Shown here in pieces: positions 11,041-20,332 of a stretch of 64,000 nt of DNA (positions within the stretch are counted from its first letter, which is position 1; the number at the start of each line of letters is the position of its first letter). The translations under genes were made by a program, and so were the position numbers. Source of the stretch: Davidsoniella eucalypti (taxonomy: Eukaryota > Ascomycota > Sordariomycetes > Microascales > Ceratocystidaceae); the NCBI GenBank assembly GCA_004009845.1, contig RMBW01000006.1, forward strand, positions 548,842 to 612,841, read 5' to 3'. The notes beneath the pieces were generated by a model. The model saw only the letters and a list, made by a program, of their open reading frames with translations. It searched no databases and had not been told where the DNA came from.

Positions 11041-12377
11041 GATAGATGATGTGTGGCTTCAAAAAAGGATGGGGAAGGGAGTAACAGCGAGAAGATGATG
11101 ACTTGGTTTGAAGATGTGATGAAGAAAAAAGATGCTGGTTCAGTCTTAGTCCTATAAATTTGATGACTCAAATGTCCGCTGAAAAATATGTGTGCCTGGT
11201 GACAACTTTGCAAACAAATGAAGAAGAAGAAAAAGAAATGTCACTCAAAGAATTAGACAATATAAAATGGAAAATATAAGGAGAATAAAGGAATAAAAAA
11301 CAGAGACAGAAAACAAACGAAAAAAAATATTGGGTAGTTACTGGAAAGGAAATTGAGTGCCTAGGAAGTTTTTTGATTCTTGTCGTTGTTGTTTTCTTTT
11401 TCTAAAAGGCGGAAAGTCCTCAAGATTCGATGATCATGAAGCTTGGCCGGCTGCTTGGAGTGAAGTTGTGGGCAACGAATAGGAATTTGTTTGCCCTTTA
11501 CGATTCTAGCAACCGTGGTACTGTGCATCCGTGTGTATGCACTGTGTCTACGAGTTGCGATATCGTGAATTCCATGGCCAAGCCTTAAATTGTCAGATAT
11601 TCTATTTAAACTCTTGAGACTAAGTCTCTAAGTCTTTGGGAGGTACAGTAGACTTCAGAGCTATCTCTACAGCCAGCTTAATATGCATTTGTGGCGTTCA
11701 TCACTTGGCCAGTCCGGTACGGCGTTGTATACCAACAATAGCCTCACCCACAAGGCTCAAATTCAAAACTTGTTTGATATTTTACGAATAGCCATCAACA
11801 GAATACCCAAGCCATTGTTGACTGCATTCATATGTGATTTTTACAGTCTAGTGAAGTTGTGGTTGAACCGTTCAAGAGTTCCAAGTCTCTTGTACCACAT
11901 ATGAATCACCACCCAAAACAGCACTTTAATCGTCCATTACTACTATCAGGTATCAGATCGCAGGCTATTTTGTAAAAACAAGTGTATACGTCAAGTGTAC
12001 AGCCTATTCTTATTCAATATAACAGGATGAGATGAATCTGCATCTTTATTTTCGATAGCTCATATACATAGTCTCCATCACTACATATCATAGAATATAA
12101 GCTGTAGAAAATAGCACAGTTAATGCGCACTGTAGTAATACGCGACGCGTCGACGTGTCGAGTTCTTTTGGCCCCTGTCTAAATAGGAAGAAACTTGAAT
12201 TACATGGCTTGTTGCTATACTAAATCAACTTTTAGGGTTATTTGGTATACGCTTCCCAATGCACTTCATCACCACATCTCAACGTATAATCAACTAAGAT
12301 TTCCCTCTGCCTTTCCTAATTTTTTTTTTGTATTCAAGCATATCTTACAATCCTAGTATTCCCCATTCCAATCCAGT
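11041..12377. other. Divergent promoter region of eaf3 and the nkp2-like gene
   Basis: 1.3 kb of AT-rich sequence without supported genes. It holds an ACGCGT at 12145-12150, 228 bases before the nkp2-like start, embedded in the CG-rich patch CGCGACGCGTCGACGTGTCG. Confidence 0.6.
12145..12150. promoter_or_regulatory. MluI cell-cycle box-like ACGCGT upstream of nkp2
   Basis: ACGCGT, the MBF core of yeasts, 228 bases upstream of the Nkp2-like ATG. Role in this fungus is inferred from the motif and from the two similar sites before CENP-Q. Chance occurrence is possible. Confidence 0.35.
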
Positions 12378-13141
12378 ATGGCACCCACGGAGGCTTCTAT
12401 TCTCTCTAAATATCTCCTCCTACCCGTCGAACTACCGACCATCGTCTCGCTAGCCGACTTCACGGCCCTGTTCCCCAAAGCCCACCAGAACTCGCCGCAC
12501 ATCCGAACACTGTACCACGATCTGCAGGCACGGCGTGCCGACCTAATCGCAGAAATCACGCAGAATATCAATGATGAAGTACGCTGTAGTAAGGACTTGC
12601 TTCTTTCCGTGGCGCGGCAGAGGCGTATCCAAGAGATGGACGAGGAAGACGATGAAATTGCAGTGGAACATGCGGTATGTTTATTATTCTATTATTTTTT
12701 TTAATTTATTTCCCCTTTTATCTTATGCTAATTGCTTTTTTTTCTGTTTTTCTTCGTGGCTTCTTGTGGAATGTTGACGAAAACTTGGTGTACCGTATCA
12801 CGTAATGGATTACTTATCTACTACCCCTCTATGCTAAAAAATGAAGAACACTGTAAAAAACTGACTACCTCTATCAATAGCTTTTCGGCCCTGATGCTGT
12901 ACAAGATTCCTTTGCTAAACACACATTATCTTCTATAATTCCTGCCATGGACGCCGCTGTTGAAGCTTTACATGCTGAGATTCAAGCACTCCAGGCTGAA
13001 GAAGAAAGTCTTCTTGCTTCTGTCCGGGAAACTGTCGGAACTTTAAGTGATTTACGGTACGGAAAACTCGCAAATGCCGAATTGCGCGATGAGGTTTTGG
13101 ATGGATTGAAGGCGGTTGAAGATGTGTGTAATTCCAAGTGA
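12378..13141 (+). CDS. nkp2: Inner kinetochore subunit Nkp2/Cnl2 family
   Basis: 185-residue protein from exons 12378-12674 and 12881-13141. The 206-nt intron has donor GTATGT and acceptor AATAG, phase 0. The N-terminus MAPTEASILSKYLL, then FTALFPKAHQNSPHIRTLY, and the C-terminal LSDLRYGKLANAELRDEVLD are the recognisable Cnl2/Nkp2 family blocks. Residues about 105-160 form a heptad-like coiled coil (EALHAEIQALQAEEESLL). In yeasts Nkp2 works with Nkp1 and the COMA complex at centromeric chromatin. The gene lies 3.1 kb before the CENP-Q-like gene, another COMA subunit. An ACGCGT box lies in its promoter. The intron is longer than most here; the join is supported by continuity of the family sequence (ALFGP) across it. 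Confidence 0.85.
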
Positions 13142-13919
13142 AGAAATAGATAAACTGGTAGTCGTCTATTTCACTATGGAAAATACAGAACACGTTGAAT
13201 TGAACAGACTCCAGGGGAGAAGTCAAGTGGATAGAACAGAGTGCCAGGGTAGCAAAGAGTATGTAATACACCTGATGGTTCTATACTATACTTCATATTG
13301 AAAACTATAACAAGATCACATCACCTGGTTGGCTCTTTAGAAAACATTCAATGAGCAGATAAATCAATCAAACATTATCAACAACTGGTAATGTGAACAA
13401 AGAACAATAAGAGTATCCCAAAGACCATGACGCGTTTTATAAACCACCCGAAAGATCAAACAAGAAAAACAATAAGTAGGCAAAATAGATGGGGCATGTG
13501 TGAAATGATAAACAATATAGATCAAAGAACGAAAACGGCCCATCAAACAGAAAAAGTGTCGACATATAAATCCAGAAAACAAAAAATCCAAAGCAACAAA
13601 AAAGCAAAGTCGTTAGCGCCGCATCGCCATGAAGTTTTCCCAAGAGACTTTCCCTCCGCCCAAACTATGTGCCAGAAGAGAAAGAGAAAGAACATGCGAT
13701 GTTTATGAGAGATAAGTTGAAAAATGTAGGAAAAGGGTAAATAATTCGAAGCAAAAACAGCGTGAGAATCATCAAAGATGAGAAGTAGAGGGAGAAACAA
13801 CATGTGACAGGGCTGTTTCTTAGATATAACGAAACATGTGCAGATACATGCTTGCGCTACTGCTTTTTAGCGAGCAAGTAAAGCAAGAGAAAAATAAACA
13901 GAAATTATTTCACTTATGC
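13142..13919. other. Convergent intergenic region
   Basis: AT- and A-rich sequence between the nkp2-like and thioredoxin-like genes. One ACGCGT occurs at 13430-13435, far from any start codon. No gene is supported on either strand. Confidence 0.6.
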
Positions 13920-14963
13920 TTACTGAGAAGCATTAGCCGCATCTTCGGTGGTCTCCTCCTCGGTAGCAGCAGGGGCTGCGGTCTCAGGAGCATTAACAGT
14001 ACCGTTGGTAGGAGCAGCGCGGCGGTCACCAAGACGGCGGTTCCTGTGAAGAAAATTGTGTCAGAGACAGTCCTAATGCGTATATCGTAACGGAGTGCAT
14101 ATGCAACTTACATGAAAAAGCGGGTGAAGAAGGAGATACCCATCATGAAGGCCCACTGAGGAACCAGGTTGAAGGCCCAGATAGTGTAAGCGAAGGGAAT
14201 CTGAACGTTGTACTGGGCCAGGAAGCCATTAAAGGGGTGCAGGAAACCCTCGAGGACCTTCCAGTCCTCAGTGCCCTTAGCCTGAAGCTCCAGGAGGTCC
14301 TCGACGGCAACGGTGGTTGTGTTGACACGGTGGGCGCGAATGGTGATGTTGGCAGGCGCAGGCAGCATCTCGAAGGCCCAGATAGCACCGGGGCTCGAAG
14401 ACCAGACGTTGCATAGAATTGGCTCTTCGTCGCAGTTCAGCAGAGCAGTGTGCGGCGCAGAGGGCATAGTGGCAAACTTAGTGGCAGTCTCGTTGAAGAC
14501 AGTCTCGGCGTGAACGCAGTTTCCTGTTTTACAGCGCATGCTTGGTTAGTTCCAATGTTGCATACACATGATGCGCTATTACGGACTCTGCGGGCGGGGA
14601 TCTGCGAGCCGAGCATATGTCGCGACGAAAAGAAGAATCTCGTATTAGAGATGAATCAGGGGACTTACCATTGCAGGTCTTGTTGCCGCCGGTGATGAAC
14701 ACCCACCACTCCTCGGGGACCTTCGAGTCCTCCTCAACAGGCTCATACAACGTGTCCTTCCATGTGGGCAGAGAAAGGACCTCGAGAACCTTCTTGTTCA
14801 GAACCTCGGGGACGATCTCTTCGACAACCTCAACGACGTCAGGAACAGCGGGAATGTACGCGCCGAGCACCTCTTGGAACTTGGCCTTGTACTGGTTGAA
14901 GAAAGAGCCCTGAGCCTGGGTCAAAGCCGGCAGAGCAAGTGCGACGGTGTTCTGGAAACGCAT
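13920..14963 (-). CDS. Predicted secretory-pathway membrane protein with thioredoxin-like CxxxC domain
   Basis: 276 residues from exons 14963-14669, 14523-14112 and 14043-13920 (donors GTAAGT, GTAAGT, GTGAAG-side acceptor CACAG; phases 1 and 2). The N-terminus MRFQNTVALALPALTQAQG looks like a signal peptide. A luminal part follows with WWVFITGGNKTC; Cys97 and Cys101 form C-N-G-N-C after splicing, in the position of a thioredoxin active site, followed by CDEEPILC and NITIRAH. Near the C-terminus YTIWAFNLVPQWAFMMGISF is hydrophobic enough for one membrane span, followed by a basic segment (NRRLGDRRA) and an acidic Ala/Thr/Glu tail. I recall uncharacterised Pezizomycotina proteins of this layout, but no assigned function. 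A redox or folding role in the ER is inference; the CxxxC spacing is not the canonical CxxC. Confidence 0.75.
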
Positions 14964-16002
14964 TGTGGCTGATTATTTTTTTCGTGAGAAGTTGATTGGC
15001 ACTAGGTAAAGATGGAAAAACCGAGTCGCGAAAAAAATAAAATCTGATATACGATTTGGCGAAGACGATCTTTAAAAAAGGCGTCAAATTAGCAAAATGC
15101 CGTAGGCGGTAAGAGATGCAGGAAGAGAAAGAGAAAAAAAAAAAAACACGAGAGAGATTTAAAGGCGAATGGCGTGCAGTGATGTTGCAATGTGGGAAGT
15201 AAACAACAGCAGGCAGACAGGCAAGTATTCTCTTTTGGGAGGGTTTTTGCTTGTTATTCTAGGTAATTCTGGGAGTGCATTGGCCAGGGTAGTTGCAGCA
15301 CGAGGCGACGGACCGCAGAAGCCAAAACAGAGGGCAAAGGGGATGAAGAGAGAGAGAGACGGAGAAAAAGACGTACTCGGTTAAATAGCTGGTGATGTAT
15401 TAAGTATTAAGGAGAGTCGAAGGTCGTGGTGACTGACTGGTAGTAAGTAAGATATTGTAAAGAGTTTTTTTAGCGTGGAGAAGAAGAAAAGGAAGAAGAA
15501 AAATAAAGAAGATGGGAAAAGGGAGAAACCGCCACCCAATATATGAATTGTTGAAGCTAAGACCACGATCTGCCTTTTTGCAAAGTTGAATTTGAACAAG
15601 CGAAAGGAGGCTTCTTCGGTCAATACTGGTCAATAGTACAGGCGTGACAGGGATGATTGATGCAATCAATCAAAGCTTGAGAGGACAGAATCGGTAGGCA
15701 GCTGATGGGATGAACAATATTTTGGCTATTAAGATATTTAGTAAATGCAAATGCCGTATCGTTGTCGAATTCAATTTCAAGGACGATATTAAGTTAAATT
15801 GACGGCGACCAGGTTTAGCTCCAGGGGCAAGATTGCTTTGCTCTCTTTTGCCCATAAAATCTATTAGCAAGGTAAGCTTCACCTAACGATTGCTCTATAC
15901 GACCTCCTATTGGCTGTGAGAGCCTTGAAATGCGGGGATCTCGTGAAGCGCCACAGCACGTTGCCGGGGCATCCATAGAAACCCGAGCCATCTCTCTCAA
16001 CA

Positions 16003-16008
16003 ACGCGT
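16003..16008. promoter_or_regulatory. ACGCGT box, distal, upstream of CENP-Q
   Basis: MluI cell-cycle box-like hexamer 227 bases before the CENP-Q-like ATG. Regulatory role is inferred. Confidence 0.35.
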
Positions 16009-16180
16009 GCCCCACCTTCAATGGCATGTGCCAGACGCCACACGAACACTGACTCGTAAAAGGTGGCGCTTAGTTAAAAGCATATTGCCATTTTTGGAAG
16101 CTTATGATACAGCAGCACTATTTGTGCCTGTGTATTAAATTTTGAGTAAACTAATGTTAGCGCGACTGACAACTCCAAGG

Positions 16181-16186
16181 ACGCGT
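16181..16186. promoter_or_regulatory. ACGCGT box, proximal, upstream of CENP-Q
   Basis: Second ACGCGT, 49 bases before the CENP-Q-like ATG, possibly inside the 5' leader. Regulatory role is inferred. Confidence 0.35.
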
Positions 16187-16229
16187 CTTGACAATTCAAC
16201 AGTGCAACGAAGATAGCTACCAATGACAG

Positions 16230-17695
16230 ATGGTAAGTTGCGTCCTCCATTGCCGTCAAGCGCAGGCGGATAAGCAGGCTAAAAAAAAAGACTAATTCAT
16301 TTATAGCCACCCAAGCGTAACAGTAAAAGTCGAAATAGCCGTCGAGCGTCGCCTCCAGAAGCCGCAGAGGCTTCATCATCTTCACACGCGACCCTCAGCG
16401 ATGACGATGCGCCAGAGCCAGCCGAGGCGCCACAGCGCAAGAAACGCGATCGCAAGGCAAAGAAGACCCGTGTAGAGGCCGACGAAACCTCAGAGTCTGC
16501 GGCGCGACAGGATAGTGTTGTGAGAGCCTATAACAATGAAGAAGATTCTATGTTCGTAAGGCAGGAGGACGTCGAGGTCGAGGCTGATGAAGACACCAAT
16601 ATTCGCGAAACTGCCGACGACGATATTGCCGATCCCAACTTTGCAGATGAGTCCCGCGCAGAATCAACTACGCGCCGTAAACGACAACGTCCGTCAAATA
16701 GCGACGAAACGGTCTCTGGCCCAGCTAAACGCAGACGGTCCTCCTCCCAACAAGAAACACAATCACAATCTGCCTCGCCAGCACCAGGCACCAAAGGCCT
16801 CGTCGACTCCATCGACCGGCACATTCCACATTTAGCTCCGCGCATACGCGCCGTGCCACATTCCGAAATCGCCACAAAATGGACACCACTAGAAGCTGCC
16901 TCGCACACAGCCATCCGGAACATTCTCTCGCTAGCAGCCCAGCCAGCTCTCGTCCGTGTCGGTACAAATGCTACACGCCACGCCGCTGGTTTGGCCATCG
17001 TCAAAGCAGCTACTAAGCGCGTTCTCAGCAAACTAACACGTGGATTGCCATTCCCGCCTGCGTCCGTCGGTGGTGTCCCTGGTGCTAATATCATTAAGCT
17101 ACCATCATCGGCAGCAGTAGCTATTCTTGATAAGGCTTCCCGTGGCCGGTCCCGGAAGAGTGCCGATAGTGGCCGTGCCGATGAACTTGACTTTGAGAAA
17201 ACTCAGCGCGGCGTCATCTTCCTCGAATCACAACTGACTGGTCTTCTCGACTCCGTCAAACTCCTAGAGCGCGAACGGGACCGACTCTCTAATGAAATAG
17301 AAACTTTCCATTCCCGTGCAGTTACGCTCGAGGCAAACGTCAAGAAGGAGGCCGGCATGTGGAAAGAAAGTCTTCGTAAAGCTCATGCCCTAGTTCCCCT
17401 TCCCCTACCAAACCCATCATCTTCTGATAATGTTACATCATCTAAGAAGCTTGCGCATTTTGTCAACACAGCTGCTTCCGGGGAACAGGAACTCAAGGGC
17501 TTGGCTTTCCGTGATCTGGACGGCGAGGCCAAAGATCTGGCTGGCCAGATTTCAAGCCATATGACGAGTATCCGTACAAATATCAGTCAAATAGACGGTG
17601 TTGTGCCTCAGATCGGCAAGACTAAGGCCGCTTTGCAGGCTGTTCTTGCTCAAAATCTGACGCCACAACAGCTACAAACGGTCATGTTGGGTTAG
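16230..17695 (+). CDS. fta7: Inner kinetochore protein CENP-Q / Fta7 (Okp1 family)
   Basis: 463 residues. The long exon is 16307-17695; reading back in frame, it opens PPKRNSKSRNSRRASPP right after a TTATAG acceptor, with an in-frame stop (TAG) inside the acceptor. The only phase-0 donor upstream preceded by a Met is ATG|GTAAGT, so exon 1 is taken as 16230-16232, just the start codon, with a 74-nt intron. Residues 1-150 are charged and disordered with basic clusters. The conserved core has IATKWTPLEAASHTAIRNI, LTRGLPFPPASVGG and the coiled coil DSVKLLERERDRLSNEIE. The C-terminal SQIDGVVPQIGKTKAALQAV is also typical of fungal CENP-Q. In yeasts this protein pairs with CENP-U in COMA at centromeres. 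An alternative ATG at 16223 ends in phase 1 and meets a stop, so it was not used. Confidence 0.85.
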
Positions 17696-18184
17696 TTAGA
17701 GGGTTCTAGCTTTATATTCAGGGTTCACAGTACAGAACGGATCAAGTATGCCATGGCTTGGCCTTGAAATCGGACCGGAAAGGCGTCGTAGTGTTTCTAT
17801 ATATAGTTGTTTATTTCTACAGTTATCATAGCTCATAAAAGCTTTTCGGCGAGGTCTTTTTTTATCTGGCGTTGGTGGTGTTGGTAGTAGTCGTATCGTA
17901 GCATTGGTGTAATGATCATGGTCATGATTCTTCAATATCTTATCGATATATATTTCCAATAAACATTAAGCATTAAGAATTAAGTTTGTGATCTAACAGT
18001 ATGTTCTGGAAAGTAATAATCCAACAGTCATAACAAATAGCCTCATCAATCATGATAGTCATGTCTATAACAAAATATAACTTTGAACAAGGAAAAACAA
18101 AAACAAAAACCCGGCAATTATTAAACCACTGACAGGTAAACCTGGCTATAGTTAGTTGGAGGGTATCCACTGGCCTCCAGATAT
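17696..18184. other. Convergent intergenic region
   Basis: AT-rich 3' flanks of the CENP-Q and orphan genes. No gene is supported. Confidence 0.6.
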
Positions 18185-20332
18185 CTACGTCTCGTATGAA
18201 GGCGTGTTATTCGGGACTGGGATAGTTCGGAGTGATCTAGTAGTCGGGGTGCTACCTTGGCTACGACCAAGAGGACCACTAACCAAATCAAGATCGGCAC
18301 ATATCTCACCATGCGTAGCATCGATGACGGGCGTGGTAGAGGGTGCACTAGGAAAAGCGGTGTGCTGTATAGCTTCGATATCATGATCATTATGGTCTAT
18401 ATTGCCGTCTAGGAGCATCGTTCTGTGACTGTTTGAAGAAGTAGCTGTCGCGTTATCAGCTGTAACTTCTTTGACGTTGTTGTAGGGGAGTACTAGACGA
18501 CCAAATGAGCCTTTGATGATGGCTCTGGTAAGACGCATCGGGAACATGCTACTACCACCACTGGGGTCAGAGCCTATGAGCTCCTGGTCATACTTAGCCT
18601 CGAGGGCCTTGCGCTCCTTTAGACCTAGAAGACTTGTGGAAAAGGCATCGGGCTTCTTTGTGAAACTCGTCATCTGAGCCGGAGCTGTGACTACTGAGAC
18701 AGAAGTCATGGGAGCACCTAAAGATGGGATCATGATCGGAGTCATATCACGAGTCGAGGACTTTGTAGCTTGACACGAAGATAGATTCGAAGATGCAATG
18801 GCGGCTGCTTCAGGCGTTGTAGGAATGTTACCAAGAATGCTAATATCACCTTCAGAGACCAAGGGCAACAGTGAGCTTCCAGTCGAAGCTTGAGAGGACA
18901 GGACGGGGTTTTTTTTTGTGACATTGCCATCGTGGGGCTTGACAAAGCTGTTGGACCAGATGATGCGAGAAAAAACTGCAGGCCAGGATGACGAACGTCT
19001 AGTTATGGCCTTGGCGTCCTCATCATCGTCTATAGCTCCGTCAAGTAGTTTGGCACTAGACGACCTGATAGGTACGTCAAATGGAGCTAGGTCCAAGTTA
19101 TTAGAAGCCAAAGCATCAAGACGGAGACTCAAGTTGAAATTGGCTTGATAGACAGGGCTGGTTGGATCAAAGTTGATCATTCCGCCATTTGGATCACTGA
19201 CACCCACAACAATGGGGTGGTCGGTCACACCTACACGACGATAGCGCCGCATCCACTCGGGCTCAGTTGGGGCTTTCATAGCAACTTCCTTTCCCTTCTT
19301 AGAATCGGTTGAAGAGCCAGAGTCTCTGCTATCAGCTGAATGAGCTCTAACCGGACAAAGGTCGATCAGTGCAGTGCTGATAGTCGACTCAGTATCAGCA
19401 ACATTTTTTGGGAAGTCTTCCACGCGTGTTAATGAAACAATCTTCGGATCGATTCCTTGAGTTGCAAGCTAAACATTAAGGACTTCATCACCAGGAATGT
19501 CTCTAGAATCTGGAACGGCGATGTCAACATGGGGAGTGATCTCAGTACCCAGGGAAATCCTCCACAATGTGACTTCTGGGCCAGGCTGAGGCTCACTAAT
19601 AAGTTCCTCGGCAGCACCAAGGTGAGCGACACTAAAGTTACCAGGCAATTTCGACATTGTGACAGCAATAGCATCCGCTTCGGTAGCAGACGGCACGGAG
19701 CTGTTGGTGTTGGAGACAGAAACGGACCGCTGAGTTGATGCATTGGGAGAGGCTTGTTGGGGGTTCTCGTGGCTTTCTTCAAGAGCGGATAGGGGCAGAG
19801 GAGTGAAAACGGAAGGTCTCGCCACGGACTCTTTGACGGAGAGAAAATCAAAAGGTTTAGGTTGGTCGAGCTCGGGCCTGTTAAAGAGACACACCGGGCG
19901 GGGAATAGGCGTCGGGCCTGGGATGATTTTCATGCCGGGAGGCTCTGCGGCGATGACGCTGGCAGGGAGCCGTGAAGTTGACGGGGTCTCTCGAAATAGG
20001 CCCTGTCCGGGAATGTGATTCTCGGGGCAGCAGGACAACTCACGAGCTAGATGGAGAGGCAAGTAGTCATCGTGTAGGCGGACATTCTGCCCAACCAAGC
20101 CGTCTTCAACAATGTTTGTAAGACCGCCCGTGGGCAGATTCAAGGGCGCGAGCATAGGCAGTGCAGCAAGCTGCTGCACACCAGGCATCGAAGAGCGGTC
20201 GATATCTTCATCGTTGGTTAGAGTGACGGTACGCTGAGGATTAAGATGGGGAGAAGGACTGGTGCGAGCTTCGACGATCGTACTGTTGGCGGCTGGCCTA
20301 TGACGACAGACGAGCATCGACAGACACGACAT
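18185..20332 (-). CDS. Unrecognised protein, 716-codon frame interrupted by one in-frame TAG
   Basis: A single minus-strand frame runs from an ATG at 20332 (MSCLSMLVCRHRPAANST) to a TAG at 18185-18187, broken only by TAG at 19469-19471. The part before it is 287 aa and the part after it 427 aa. Both look disordered and rich in Ser, Pro, Thr and acidic residues; the more ordered-looking segment is EWMRRYRRVGVTDHPIVVGV, about 70 codons after the stop. No domain is recognised. I tested splicing around the TAG: its TTTAG could be an acceptor, but the nearby GT sites with fair consensus are out of phase, and the only in-phase choice would give a 15-nt intron. Possible readings are a pseudogene, programmed readthrough (context TAG-C), a sequence error, or two adjacent genes; the first ATG after the stop lies about 60 codons downstream. 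The frame may open further upstream only through non-ATG codons. Confidence 0.5.

Larger units (their letters stand above)
14964..16229. other. Divergent promoter region of the thioredoxin-like and CENP-Q genes
   Basis: 1.27 kb. Purine-rich near 15120-15160 and 15480-15520, and otherwise AT-rich. Two ACGCGT boxes (16003-16008 and 16181-16186) lie close to the CENP-Q start. No gene is supported. Confidence 0.6.

Noticed and set aside
16223..16232. ATGACAGATG as a 10-nt first exon of CENP-Q
   Set aside because: It ends in phase 1; joined to 16307 it reads ATQA and then a stop codon.
18121..18390. Minus-strand 89-codon frame with a hydrophobic stretch (YVPILIWLVVLLVV) overlapping the 3' end of the orphan gene
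   Set aside because: It overlaps the longer orphan frame in another register, and no splice donor with acceptable consensus joins the two; kept only as a reminder that the orphan C-terminus could differ.
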